Positions 1 through 7,815 of a DNA stretch of 33,817 bases are shown piece after piece. Numbering within the stretch: position 1 is the stretch's first letter; each line of letters starts with the position of its first letter. The position numbers and the translations under genes are program-made. The stretch is taken from positions 1 through 33,817 of the forward strand of contig JANWJC010000027.1 of the NCBI GenBank assembly GCA_025449595.1, given 5' to 3'. The stretch is from Acidobacteriota bacterium. Lineage in GTDB: Bacteria > Actinomycetota > Actinomycetes > S36-B12 > CAIYMF01. Under the pieces are notes generated by a model that saw nothing but the letters and a program-made list of their open reading frames with translations, made no database searches and was not told where the DNA came from.

Positions 1-56
1 AGGACAAGATGCGCCGGCGCCGCTCCGGCTCGAGCTCCGGCGAGGACGGCGGCTGA
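1..56 (+). CDS. 3' end of an unidentified plus-strand gene (partial)
   Basis: A reading frame enters from the left edge (codons in phase with base 3) and ends at a TGA at 54-56. The visible 17 codons encode a basic, Ser/Gly-rich tail (DKMRRRRSGSSSGEDGG). The gene would converge on ccsB, whose stop is about 30 bases away. Nothing identifies the product. Small membrane proteins with basic tails are common beside ccsB in actinobacteria, but that is only a guess. It could also be a chance open frame. Confidence 0.3.
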   Translation, partial: DKMRRRRSGSSSGEDGG

Positions 57-86
57 TCGCGAGCGCCAGAGGGTCGGCGCCGCGGA

Positions 87-1121
87 CTATTTGATCCCGG
101 CGTAGCTGTGCAGGCCGCTGAAGAAGATGTTGACGCCGTAGTAGTTGAACAGGAAGCATGCGAACGCGACGAGGCCCAGCACGGCCGCCTTGCGACCCTT
201 CCAGCCGGCCGTCGCCCGCGCGTGCAGATAGGCCGCGTACGCCAGCCAGGTGATGAATGCCCAGGTCTCCTTGGGGTCCCAGCTCCAGTAGCTGCCCCAG
301 GCGTTCTCGGCCCAGATCGCCCCGGCCACCACGGTGAACGTCCACAGCGGGAACACGAACGCGTTGACGCGGTACGCCATCACGTCGAGCTTCAGGGCCT
401 CCGGGAGCCGTACCGCGAGCGGCTCGAGCCAGTACGAGCGGCCGGCGCGATGACGGCGTTCGCTGGTGTCGGCCACGAGGAACAGCCCGGTCACCGCGGC
501 GCCGACGCACAGCGCCCCACCGCTGACGATGGCGCAGGTGACGTGGATGTAGAGCCAGTACGAGTTCAGTGCCGGGACGAGCTGCTCGGCCGCGGTGTAG
601 AGCACGGTCACAGCGAGCCCCAGCGTGAGCAGGACCGGCGCGATGACGAACACCCCGAGCCAGCGCAGGTCGCGTCGCAGCGAGAACACCAGGAACGCCA
701 CGCTGATCGCGAGCGCACTGGCCGTGGAGAACTCGTACATGTTGCCCCACGGCGGGCGCATCACAGCCAGCCCGCGAGCCAGCACCCCGGCGGCGAGCAG
801 CAGCGCACCGAGCCAGGTCAGCGACATCCCGATGTTGCCGGCGCGTCGGCCCGGAGGCAGCGGCGGCAGCGATCCGTCACCCTCCGCGGCGCGGCTGGCG
901 GTCTGCTGGGTGACGGCGCCGGACTTGGACCGTGTCAGGGTGGCGACCGACCCGGCGAGGACGGCGTCGGACCCGTCAGGGGTGGCCGCTGCGGCGGGCA
1001 GCTCCCGACCCTTGGCCGCCGCGAAGCACACGGCGAAGGCGATGAAGGCGAGGGCGTACGCGGCCATCGCGCCGTAGACCAGGTAGTTGCTCGTCTGGGC
1101 GAGCGACTCGTTGACGGACAC
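87..1121 (-). CDS. ccsB: Cytochrome c biogenesis protein CcsB (CcsA/ResC type)
   Basis: A 344-residue polytopic membrane protein of System II cytochrome c maturation. With ResB it forms the haem export and haem-to-apocytochrome ligation complex at the outer face of the cytoplasmic membrane. The C-terminal third carries the tryptophan-rich WWD signature of the family (NAWGSYWSWDPKETWAF), which binds haem, followed by further membrane segments. An N-terminal membrane segment precedes an Ala/Ser/Gly-rich hydrophilic stretch (about residues 35-95), also seen in actinobacterial homologues. The start is GTG at 1119-1121, preceded by a GAGGAG ribosome binding site 8-9 bases upstream. It is the last gene of the rex-hem-ccs operon, 15 bases after resB. 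Confidence 0.95.
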   Translation of the reverse strand: MSVNESLAQTSNYLVYGAMAAYALAFIAFAVCFAAAKGRELPAAAATPDGSDAVLAGSVATLTRSKSGAVTQQTASRAAEGDGSLPPLPPGRRAGNIGMSLTWLGALLLAAGVLARGLAVMRPPWGNMYEFSTASALAISVAFLVFSLRRDLRWLGVFVIAPVLLTLGLAVTVLYTAAEQLVPALNSYWLYIHVTCAIVSGGALCVGAAVTGLFLVADTSERRHRAGRSYWLEPLAVRLPEALKLDVMAYRVNAFVFPLWTFTVVAGAIWAENAWGSYWSWDPKETWAFITWLAYAAYLHARATAGWKGRKAAVLGLVAFACFLFNYYGVNIFFSGLHSYAGIK

Positions 1122-1136
1122 GGTTCGTACTCCTCC

Positions 1137-2786
1137 TCACTCCCCGGGCGGGGAGCCATGAGCCGGCTGTGAAACCACCGGGAGTGCAGCCACAAGAGCG
1201 TCGAGCTCGTCCTCGACGGAGGCGTGCTCGCTGCGGGTCAGCCCTGCGACCTCGACCACCGTAGCCCCCGCCTTGTCCCGGGTGGCGCGTACCCAGACCC
1301 GTCGCCGCTGCACCAGCAGCGACAGCGTCAGACCCAGGATCGCCAGCAGCGCGGCGGCCAGGGCAAGACCGGTCCCGGGGTCGCGGGCGACGGAGAACGT
1401 GGCGAACTGGACGAAGCCGTCGAACGTCACGATCTGCCCGGTCGTGGGGATCGTCCAGGTCTCGCCGGGGATCAAGGACTTGATCCCGACCTGCTTCATG
1501 GCCGACGTGTCGAGCTTGTAGACGGTCTGCTGCCCGCTGGCATCGATCGTCCCGGTCCACGCCGACAGGAAGACCGCCGGGTTGTCCGGCGCCGGGAACG
1601 AGGAGTACGGCCCGCGCTGCGGGTCGACCGCCGCGGTCGGCAGGAAGAAGCCCTGCAGCGCAAGCTCCGGCTTGGTGTCGAACGCCTTGACCACCCCGGT
1701 CGAGGTGAAGTTGCCGTCCTGCGGCAAGAACACCACCGAGTCCTGGAACACGATCGCGCCGGTCTTGTCCTTGATCGTGAACTTCGGGGCGTAGCCGTGC
1801 CCGACCAGGAAGATCTTCACGCCGTCGAGCACGAGCGGCTCGTTGACCTGCATCGTGGTGGTCACCGGCGCGGCGTCAGGGGTGGTCCGCGAGGTCACGG
1901 TGGCGGAGAACTCCCGGGGGGCACCGTTCTGCGTGCCGCCGCGCTGGTAGGCGGCCGTGAACTTGTCGAGCGTGAACGCGAACGGCGGCAGGTCGGAGGA
2001 GTCGGTCAGCCGGCCCGGCGTGAAGCTGTCATACGAGGGGATCGCATCGGCGAAACCGGTGCCCTCCTTGACGATCACCCGACCGGAGAACCCCGCCATG
2101 GACCCCAGGGCGATGGCCGCCAGGATCCCCATGAGGGAGATGTGGAACAACAGGTTCCCGACCTCGCGGGAGTAGCCCTTCTCGGCGGCGACCCAGCCCG
2201 TGGTGCCGTCGAAGGCCGCGGCACGCAGCCGCCACCGGCGCTTTCGCAACGTGGTGGCCGCGAGATCCAGGACCTCCTGCGGGTCGGCCTCCGGCGGCGC
2301 CGTCGCGGTGCGGCTCTGCGGCAACCGGGACAGGTGGCGTGGCGCCTTCGGCGGCGGCTGGCGCAGGACCCGGGCGTGCTGCATCGACCGCGGGATCACG
2401 CAGCCGATCAGCGAGACGAACAGCAGCACGTAGATCGCGGAGAACCACGGGGCGCCGAACACGTCGAACATGTCCAGGCGGTCCAGGATCGGTCCCCAGG
2501 TCGGGCTGTCCCGGATGTACTGGGTGACCTCGATCGCGTTGACCGAGCGCTGCGGGAAGATCGAGCCGGGGATCGAGCCGAGGGCGAGCAGGAACAGCAG
2601 GATCAGCGCGGTCCGCATGCTCGTGAGCTGCCGCCAGGTCCAGCGCGCCCACCCCAGCGCGCCGAGGCCCTTGACCGAGTCGTCCTCGCGCGGTGCCGTG
2701 GATAGCCCGCTGGTCGCGGCAGCGTCGCCGCCGGCACCGGCCGGGTCGTCGGTCGGGTCGGTCGTCTTGACGTCGCTGGTCGTCAT
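1137..2786 (-). CDS. resB: Cytochrome c biogenesis protein ResB
   Basis: A 549-residue membrane protein, partner of CcsB in System II. The N-terminal half has a hydrophilic leader (about 50 residues), then a membrane segment ending in GSIPGSIFPQRSVN, a second segment (IYVLLFVSLIGCVIPRS) and a third after GNLLFHISLMGIL. A large extracytoplasmic domain follows, then a last membrane segment (GLALAAALLAILGLTLSLLV) and a short cytoplasmic tail. The histidine in NLLFH and this layout are typical of ResB. The start is ATG at 2784-2786; its T overlaps the ccdA stop by one base (TGATG), so translation is probably coupled. The same frame stays open far upstream, but that part is out-of-frame ccdA and tlpA sequence. 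Confidence 0.95.
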   Translation of the reverse strand: MTTSDVKTTDPTDDPAGAGGDAAATSGLSTAPREDDSVKGLGALGWARWTWRQLTSMRTALILLFLLALGSIPGSIFPQRSVNAIEVTQYIRDSPTWGPILDRLDMFDVFGAPWFSAIYVLLFVSLIGCVIPRSMQHARVLRQPPPKAPRHLSRLPQSRTATAPPEADPQEVLDLAATTLRKRRWRLRAAAFDGTTGWVAAEKGYSREVGNLLFHISLMGILAAIALGSMAGFSGRVIVKEGTGFADAIPSYDSFTPGRLTDSSDLPPFAFTLDKFTAAYQRGGTQNGAPREFSATVTSRTTPDAAPVTTTMQVNEPLVLDGVKIFLVGHGYAPKFTIKDKTGAIVFQDSVVFLPQDGNFTSTGVVKAFDTKPELALQGFFLPTAAVDPQRGPYSSFPAPDNPAVFLSAWTGTIDASGQQTVYKLDTSAMKQVGIKSLIPGETWTIPTTGQIVTFDGFVQFATFSVARDPGTGLALAAALLAILGLTLSLLVQRRRVWVRATRDKAGATVVEVAGLTRSEHASVEDELDALVAALPVVSQPAHGSPPGE

Positions 2787-3685
2787 CACAGCACCGTCGT
2801 GGTGTTCGCGGCCCAGGACGTGAGCGCGATGGTGACGTGCTGCCAGACCCCGCTGACCAGCAGCACCCCGATGAGCACGAGCATCCCGCCGCCCAGACGC
2901 ATCACGAAGGCGTAGTGGTGCTTCACCCAGCTCATCGCGCCAAGGCCACGGCGGAACGCCAGCCCCACCAGCACGAACGGCAGACCCAGGCCCAGGCAGT
3001 AGGCGAACGACAGCAGCGCGCCGCGGGCGGCGCTGGCCTCGTTGAACGCCAGGGTCTCGACGGCACCGATCGTGGGGCCCAGGCACGGGCTCCACCCGAT
3101 CCCGAACAGCAGCCCCAGCAGCGGTGCGCTCCACACCCCGATGCCGGGCGTGCGGTGGACCCGCCAGTCCCGCTGCAGCGCCGGGACCAGGCCCAGGAAG
3201 CTCAGCCCCAGCACGATCACCAGCACGCCCAGGACCCGGGAGATGACGTTGCCGTACTCCAGGAAGAACGTCCCGAGCCAGCCGATCAGCGACCCGTACG
3301 AGACGAACACGACGGAGAACCCCAGCACGAACAGCAGAGAGCCGGCGAGCACCCGGCCGCTGCGATGCACCGGCGTCAGCGCGGGCTCGCGCACCAGCGT
3401 CGCCGTGCCGCTGGTTGCGGACCCGGCACGGTCCCCAGGCGGCTCGTCGACCGCGGAGTCGTCGGCCCGCGGTGCGTCTGCCCGCGGCGCTTCGGTCGGC
3501 TGCGCCTGCGCCGCCGCCTGCGCCTCGCCGGCCAGGTCGGCACCGGTGAGCCCGGTGACATACGAGAGGTAGCCGGGCACCAGGGGCAGCACGCACGGGG
3601 ACAGGAACGACACCACGCCGGCGGCGAAGGACACCGGGATCGCCAGCAGCAGCGACCCGGTGACGACGGTCTCGACGGCGCTCAT
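2786..3685 (-). CDS. ccdA: Cytochrome c biogenesis protein CcdA
   Basis: A 299-residue polytopic thiol-disulfide transporter. It carries electrons from cytoplasmic thioredoxin across the membrane to the extracytoplasmic TlpA/ResA-type reductase that keeps apocytochrome CxxC haem sites reduced. The redox pair is visible as Cys31 (FLSPCVLP) and Cys201 (GWSPCLGP). Six membrane segments can be drawn. An Ala/Pro/Asp-rich hydrophilic insertion (about residues 50-105) sits between the first and second segments. Such loops of variable length occur in actinobacterial CcdA and are not catalytic. The ATG start is 12 bases after the tlpA stop and has an AGGTGA site upstream. Confidence 0.94.
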   Translation of the reverse strand: MSAVETVVTGSLLLAIPVSFAAGVVSFLSPCVLPLVPGYLSYVTGLTGADLAGEAQAAAQAQPTEAPRADAPRADDSAVDEPPGDRAGSATSGTATLVREPALTPVHRSGRVLAGSLLFVLGFSVVFVSYGSLIGWLGTFFLEYGNVISRVLGVLVIVLGLSFLGLVPALQRDWRVHRTPGIGVWSAPLLGLLFGIGWSPCLGPTIGAVETLAFNEASAARGALLSFAYCLGLGLPFVLVGLAFRRGLGAMSWVKHHYAFVMRLGGGMLVLIGVLLVSGVWQHVTIALTSWAANTTTVL

Positions 3686-3697
3686 CCGCAGTTCACC

Positions 3698-4297
3698 TCA
3701 CGCCGGCTTCTCGTCGAGCACCGGGTCGATCAGCCCGAGCAGGCGCGACCGGTCCACTGCCCCGAGCGCCCGCGCCGCGATCCGGCCCTGCCGGTCCAGC
3801 ACGTACGTGGTCGGAGTGTTGGCCACCGGAAGCGTGCCCCGGAACGCCAGCAGGATCGAGTTGTTCGTGGGGTCGTCGAACAGCGAGGGGTACGACAGCG
3901 GGTAGGTGCGCAGGAACGCCTTGGCGTTGTCGACGGTGTCCCGGGTCACGACGCCGACGAACTGCACGTCCTTGTCCTTGAGCTGGCCGGACACCTGCGC
4001 CAGAGTCGCCGCCTCGTCCCGGCACGGCACGCACCACGACGCCCAGAAGTTCACGACCACGACCTTGCCACGCCACTGCGCGAGGTCGAGAGTGGTCCCG
4101 GTCAACGTGGTGCCCACCACAACAGGTGCCGGGTCGCGGTCCGCGGCCGCCAGGATCACCGTGCTCCCGTCGGCGGAGTCGTACCCCGTCCCCTGGTCGG
4201 GGGAGCTGGAGCAGCCCGCCAGGACGAGGGCCAGCAGCGCCAGGACCGCGACGAGTGCCCGCCGGGCCGGCGGGCCGTACGTGACCGCAGGGGTCAC
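3698..4297 (-). CDS. TlpA/ResA-like thiol-disulfide reductase lipoprotein
   Basis: A predicted 199-residue lipoprotein with a thioredoxin fold. Residues 12-28 form a signal peptide ending in a lipobox (LVLAGC, Cys29), so the mature protein is probably tethered to the outer face of the membrane. The active site is WCVPC (Cys89, Cys92) in FWASWCVPCRDEA. It should reduce apocytochrome c cysteines using electrons from CcdA, encoded next. I chose the GTG at 4295-4297. It lies two bases after the upstream phosphatase stop and gives a conventional signal peptide. The frame is open further upstream, but that would put the signal peptide deep inside the protein. Confidence 0.9.
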   Translation of the reverse strand: MTPAVTYGPPARRALVAVLALLALVLAGCSSSPDQGTGYDSADGSTVILAAADRDPAPVVVGTTLTGTTLDLAQWRGKVVVVNFWASWCVPCRDEAATLAQVSGQLKDKDVQFVGVVTRDTVDNAKAFLRTYPLSYPSLFDDPTNNSILLAFRGTLPVANTPTTYVLDRQGRIAARALGAVDRSRLLGLIDPVLDEKPA

Positions 4298-4299
4298 CG

Positions 4300-4950
4300 T
4301 CAGGCTCCCGCCGCGGTAGCCGCGGAGTGACCAGCAGCGGCGATCAGGTCCGCCGACGGCTCGGTGTAGGTGATCGCGACGAGCTCGTCGTCGTCGTACA
4401 CGAACGAGGTGAGGCTCGCCAGGGCGCACTGGCGCCGACGTGGGTCGTGGACGAACCGGCGGTGCTCGGCGTCCAGGCGCGCCACCCAGATCGGCAGCTG
4501 GTGGCTCACGAGCACGGCCTCGTGCCCCTGCGCCCGCGTCCGGGCATCGCTCACCGCGACGCGCATCCGGGCGGCCAGCTCGACGTACGGCTCACCCCAG
4601 CTCGGGGTGAACGGGTTGTAGAGGTGGCGCCACGCGCGCGGCTGGCGCAGGACCCCGTCCCCGACGGAGACCCGCTGGCCCTGGAACACGTTCGTCGCCT
4701 CCAGCAGCCGGTCGTCGGTCCTGACCTGCAGGCCGTGCGACTGTGCGACCGGGGTCGCCGTCTGGACGGCACGCTCGAGCGGGCTGGCGACGACCTCGAC
4801 GACGTCGCGGTCAGCCAGCGCCTCGGTCGCCCGCTGGGCCATCTGCTCCCCGAGGGGGGACAGCAGGAAGCCGGGCAGGCGGCCGTACAGCACCTTGGTC
4901 GGGTTGTCGACCTCGCCGTGGCGCAGCAGGTGGACGACGGTACGGGACAT
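4300..4950 (-). CDS. Histidine phosphatase family protein
   Basis: A 216-residue member of the phosphoglycerate-mutase-like superfamily. The phosphohistidine motif is LLRHGE near the N terminus (His10), and a second catalytic histidine is in VLVSHQLPIW. Members include phosphatases and mutases acting on small phosphorylated metabolites; sequence alone does not give the substrate. Homologues are regularly found beside tlpA-ccdA-resB-ccsB in actinobacteria, usually next to hemL. The ATG has a good AGGAG site 6 bases upstream. The gene lies 24 bases after the cobA/hemD-like gene and 2 bases before the tlpA start, so it is in the same transcript. Confidence 0.9.
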   Translation of the reverse strand: MSRTVVHLLRHGEVDNPTKVLYGRLPGFLLSPLGEQMAQRATEALADRDVVEVVASPLERAVQTATPVAQSHGLQVRTDDRLLEATNVFQGQRVSVGDGVLRQPRAWRHLYNPFTPSWGEPYVELAARMRVAVSDARTRAQGHEAVLVSHQLPIWVARLDAEHRRFVHDPRRRQCALASLTSFVYDDDELVAITYTEPSADLIAAAGHSAATAAGA

Positions 4951-4974
4951 GGCCAGCTCCTGACTCGGGTCGGG

Positions 4975-6618
4975 TCAGGTCGCCTTGCGCCGGGCGGCCA
5001 CCCGCCGCTTGCTGGGACGCCACACCTGCTCGCCGGACTCCATCGCTGCGATGCGCAGCGCGTCTCCGTGGGCGGCCAGTGCATCGGCCAGGGCTGTCAC
5101 CGACGGTGTCTCGGCCAGCACGTCGACGCGCAGCCCGTGCTCCTCCGCGGTCTTGGCCGTTGCCGGTCCGATGCACGCCACGACCGTCGAGGGGTGCGGC
5201 TTGCCCGCGATCCCCACGAGGTTGCGCACGGTGCTGCTCGAGGTGAACAGGACGGCGTCGAAGCCACCGCTCTTGATCGCGTCGCGGGTCTGCGCCGGCG
5301 GCGGTGCAGCTCGCACCGTCCGGTACGCCGTGACGTCCTCGACCTCCCAGCCCAGCTGGACCAGGCCGGCCACGAGGGTGTCCGTGGCGATGTCGGCGCG
5401 CGGCAGGAAGACCCGGTTGATGGGGTCGAAGACCGGGTCGAACTCCGGCCAGTCCTCCAGCAGCCCGGCGCTGCTCTGGTCGCCGGAGGGGACCAGGTCC
5501 GGCTTCACACCGAAGGCGGTCAGCGCAGCAGCGGTCTGCTCCCCGACCGCCGCGACCTTCAGGCCGGCGAAGGCCCGCGCGTCCAGGCCGTACTCCTCGA
5601 ACTTCTCCCGGACCGCCTTGACGGCGTTGACGCTCGTGAACGCGATCCACTGGAACCGGCCCGAGACGAGCCCGGTGATCGCCCGCTCCATCTGCTGCGG
5701 GGTGCGCGGCGGCTCCACCGAGATCGTGGGGACCTCCTGCGACACCGCGCCGAAGCGGGCCAGCTGGCGGGACAGCTCGCCGGCCTGCTCCTTGGTGCGT
5801 GGCACCAGCACCTGCCAGCCGAACAGCGGCTTGGTCTCGAACCAGGAGACCGCGCTGCGCTGGGCGACCGCCTCGCCGACCACGACGACCCCGGGTCCGG
5901 CCTGCCGAGCCTGCTTCACCGCGGCCTCGAGCTCGCCGAGGGTCGAGGCCAGGGTGCGCTGCTCGACGGTCGTCACCGCGCGGGTGATGGCCACCGGCGT
6001 GGCCGCGGAGCGACCGGCGTCGATGAGGTGCCGGGCCAGCTCCGGTGCCCGGTCCGCGGCACCGAGGACGACCAGCGTCACCCGGGGGCTGACGTGCGCG
6101 CCCCACTCGATACCGGGGTCGTCCATGTCCAGGACGCGGATCTCGCGCGCCTTGCCGCCGACCAGCCCGGTGCCGGCGTACGCCGCGACGCCGGTGAGCA
6201 CCGAGACACCCGGGGCGACCTCGAAGGCCAGGCGCGCCTTGGCCACAGCGGCGGCCTCGACCGCGAGCGAGCCGTCGATGACCGGGTCGCCGGACAGCAG
6301 GCGTACGACCCGGCGCCCGGCCCGAGCGGCCTCCACGACGAGCTTGGCCCGCCCCGCGTGCGTCAGCGGCAGCCCGTGCTCGTCGACCGCGGCGTGCAGC
6401 TCGGCCTCCGGGTCGATCAGGGCGCGGGCCAGGTCCACGGCCCCGAGGTCGGCCACGACCACCTCGGCCTCGCGCAGCAGCGCGACGGCACGGACCGTGA
6501 GCAGCTCGGGGTCGCCAGGACCGGTCGCCACGAACGCGACCTGGCCCTGGACCTTGACCTTCCGCGACCGGCTCTTGGCCGGCTCGCTGGTCTTGGCGCT
6601 GAAGGCGGACTGGCTCAC
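4975..6618 (-). CDS. hemD: Uroporphyrinogen-III synthase fused to a SUMT-like methyltransferase domain
   Basis: A 547-residue fusion. Residues about 27-255 resemble the tetrapyrrole methylase (SUMT/CobA) fold, with the N-terminal GPGDPELLT loop (33-41). The second loop reads LLSGDP (107-112), where canonical SUMT has GGDP, and the catalytic segments are weakly conserved, so methyltransferase activity is uncertain. Residues about 267-530 match HemD, which cyclises hydroxymethylbilane to uroporphyrinogen III. Recognisable stretches are VLVPRTKEQ, FTSVNAVKAVREKFEEYGLD and LFTSSSTVRNLVG. This architecture is usual in actinobacteria. The start is GTG at 6616-6618, overlapping the upstream ORF stop (GTGA). 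hemA, hemC and hemB do not accompany it. Confidence 0.9.
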   Translation of the reverse strand: MSQSAFSAKTSEPAKSRSRKVKVQGQVAFVATGPGDPELLTVRAVALLREAEVVVADLGAVDLARALIDPEAELHAAVDEHGLPLTHAGRAKLVVEAARAGRRVVRLLSGDPVIDGSLAVEAAAVAKARLAFEVAPGVSVLTGVAAYAGTGLVGGKAREIRVLDMDDPGIEWGAHVSPRVTLVVLGAADRAPELARHLIDAGRSAATPVAITRAVTTVEQRTLASTLGELEAAVKQARQAGPGVVVVGEAVAQRSAVSWFETKPLFGWQVLVPRTKEQAGELSRQLARFGAVSQEVPTISVEPPRTPQQMERAITGLVSGRFQWIAFTSVNAVKAVREKFEEYGLDARAFAGLKVAAVGEQTAAALTAFGVKPDLVPSGDQSSAGLLEDWPEFDPVFDPINRVFLPRADIATDTLVAGLVQLGWEVEDVTAYRTVRAAPPPAQTRDAIKSGGFDAVLFTSSSTVRNLVGIAGKPHPSTVVACIGPATAKTAEEHGLRVDVLAETPSVTALADALAAHGDALRIAAMESGEQVWRPSKRRVAARRKAT

Positions 6619-6875
6619 GAAGCACGCTCCCCGAGTAGACCGGGCAACCAGGCGGCGTACGGGCGGTCTGCCGCAGCAGCCCCCACCCGTTCGCCGGAGG
6701 TGCCGGTGACGGACTTGCTCACCCGGCCGGGACCCCGCAGCTCGCGGGGGACCGGGTGGTGGACGGTTGTCGCGCCGTCGGCCTCTCCGAGGCCGGACGG
6801 GCGCGACAGAGCTGCTCGGCGCAGTGCGGCGGACAGGGACTGGGGGGCGGTGCAGGTCGGCACCGTGATCGTCAT
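6615..6875 (-). CDS. Unrecognised 86-residue ORF between rex and hemD
   Basis: A short open frame starts with ATG 5 bases after the rex stop and ends in a 4-base GTGA overlap with the hemD start. The spacing looks like a real operon member. The product is rich in Ala, Arg and Pro, with no membrane segment, no signal peptide and no motif I recognise. In related genomes hemA and hemC occupy this slot. The ORF could be a small lineage-specific protein, or a scar left when those genes were lost and kept open by translational coupling. I see no clear similarity to either end of HemA or HemC. Confidence 0.5.
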   Translation of the reverse strand: MTITVPTCTAPQSLSAALRRAALSRPSGLGEADGATTVHHPVPRELRGPGRVSKSVTGTSGERVGAAAADRPYAAWLPGLLGERAS

Positions 6876-6880
6876 GACGG

Positions 6881-7603
6881 TCACGCGGTCACCGCGGCAG
6901 GGCCGAGCTTGCGCTGCTCGTGGAAGGCCAGGATCTGCAGCTCGACGGCGAGGTCGACCTTGCGGATGCCGATCTCGGGGGGAGCCACGAGCACGGCGGG
7001 TGCGAAGTTCAGGATGCTGGTGACGCCGGCACCGACCAACCTGTCGCACACCGGCTGCGCCGCGGCGGCGGGGGTCGCGATGACGCCGATCGTGACACCG
7101 CACTCGGCCACGAGTGCCTCGAGGTCGGCCAGGGGGCGTACGACTACCGGTTCCCCGCCTGCCACCACGACCTCACCGATCCGGACCGGGTCGGCGTCGA
7201 GCAGGCCCACCACCCGGAACCCGCGCGAGGCGAAGCCGCCGTACCCGGCGAGGGCGTGGCCGAGGTTTCCGACGCCGACGATGACGACGGGCCAGTCCTG
7301 GGTCAGGCCGAGCTCGCGGGCGATCTGGTAGACGAGGTACTCGACGTCGTAGCCGACCCCGCGGGTGCCGTATGACCCGAGGTGCGAGAGGTCCTTGCGC
7401 AGCTTGGCGCTGGTCACGCCGCTGGCCCGGGCGAGCTCGTCGCTGCTGACCACCCCGACCCGGCGCTCGGCCAGGGACGTGAGCACCCGGTGGTAGACCG
7501 GCAGCCGGGCGACGGTGGCGTCGGGGATGCCGCGGCGGCGAACCGGGGCTCCGGTGCCGGGAGCGGCGTGCCCGCCACGGCCCGGACCACCCGTCAGCGG
7601 CAC
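6881..7603 (-). CDS. rex: Redox-sensing transcriptional repressor Rex
   Basis: A 240-residue Rex protein, a dimeric repressor that binds DNA when NAD+ is abundant and releases it when NADH rises. In actinobacteria it typically controls respiratory and haem genes. The winged-helix domain covers about residues 30-90 and contains the diagnostic segment SAKLRKDLSHLGSYGTRGVG. The Rossmann domain starts at VVIVGVGNLGHAL (glycines about 110-115). I chose the GTG at 7601-7603 because GAGGAG lies 5-6 bases upstream. This gives a short Gly/Pro/Arg-rich N-terminal extension, common in the group. It heads the operon that runs through hemD to ccsB. Confidence 0.95.
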   Translation of the reverse strand: MPLTGGPGRGGHAAPGTGAPVRRRGIPDATVARLPVYHRVLTSLAERRVGVVSSDELARASGVTSAKLRKDLSHLGSYGTRGVGYDVEYLVYQIARELGLTQDWPVVIVGVGNLGHALAGYGGFASRGFRVVGLLDADPVRIGEVVVAGGEPVVVRPLADLEALVAECGVTIGVIATPAAAAQPVCDRLVGAGVTSILNFAPAVLVAPPEIGIRKVDLAVELQILAFHEQRKLGPAAVTA

Positions 7604-7697
7604 GTCGGCTCCTCGCGGCTCGACCGGGGCAACCCGGTACGGCGCCAGCTCCTGCGGTGGACCGTCCCGGTGCAGGTGTTCTGACGCGGCAAGGGCC

Positions 7698-7726
7698 AGG
7701 TTAGGTAGTCCTGAACGAACGCACAA
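7698..7726 (-). promoter_or_regulatory. Promoter of the rex operon with overlapping Rex-like operator
   Basis: On the minus strand a TTGTGC -35 hexamer (7721-7726) and a TAACCT -10 hexamer (7698-7703) are 17 bases apart. The predicted transcript start is about 85 bases before the rex GTG. The 18 bases at 7709-7726 read TTGTGCGTTCGTTCAGGA. Compared with the known actinobacterial Rex palindrome (TTGTGAACGCGTTCACAA), the TTGTG half and the CGTTCA core match and the distal end diverges. The site would overlap the -35 box, which fits autorepression. The promoter spacing is seen directly; the operator is inferred. Confidence 0.5.
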
Positions 7727-7815
7727 AGTTGCGTCCGACTTTCGTTCCACGATGTGGACAACCTGGGCCGTGAGGCACGTCACCCGACGGGCGGCGCAGT
7801 GCCGGGCCGGTGCTG

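Noticed and set aside
1224-2705. Long plus-strand open frame opposite resB
   Set aside because: It is Arg/Gln/Pro-rich with no domain and lies antisense to a clear ResB. Such frames are expected at this G+C content.
7744-7760. Small palindrome TCCAC-GAT-GTGGA upstream of rex
   Set aside because: It is only 5 bp per arm and lies upstream of the promoter; it does not match the Rex consensus as well as 7709-7726.
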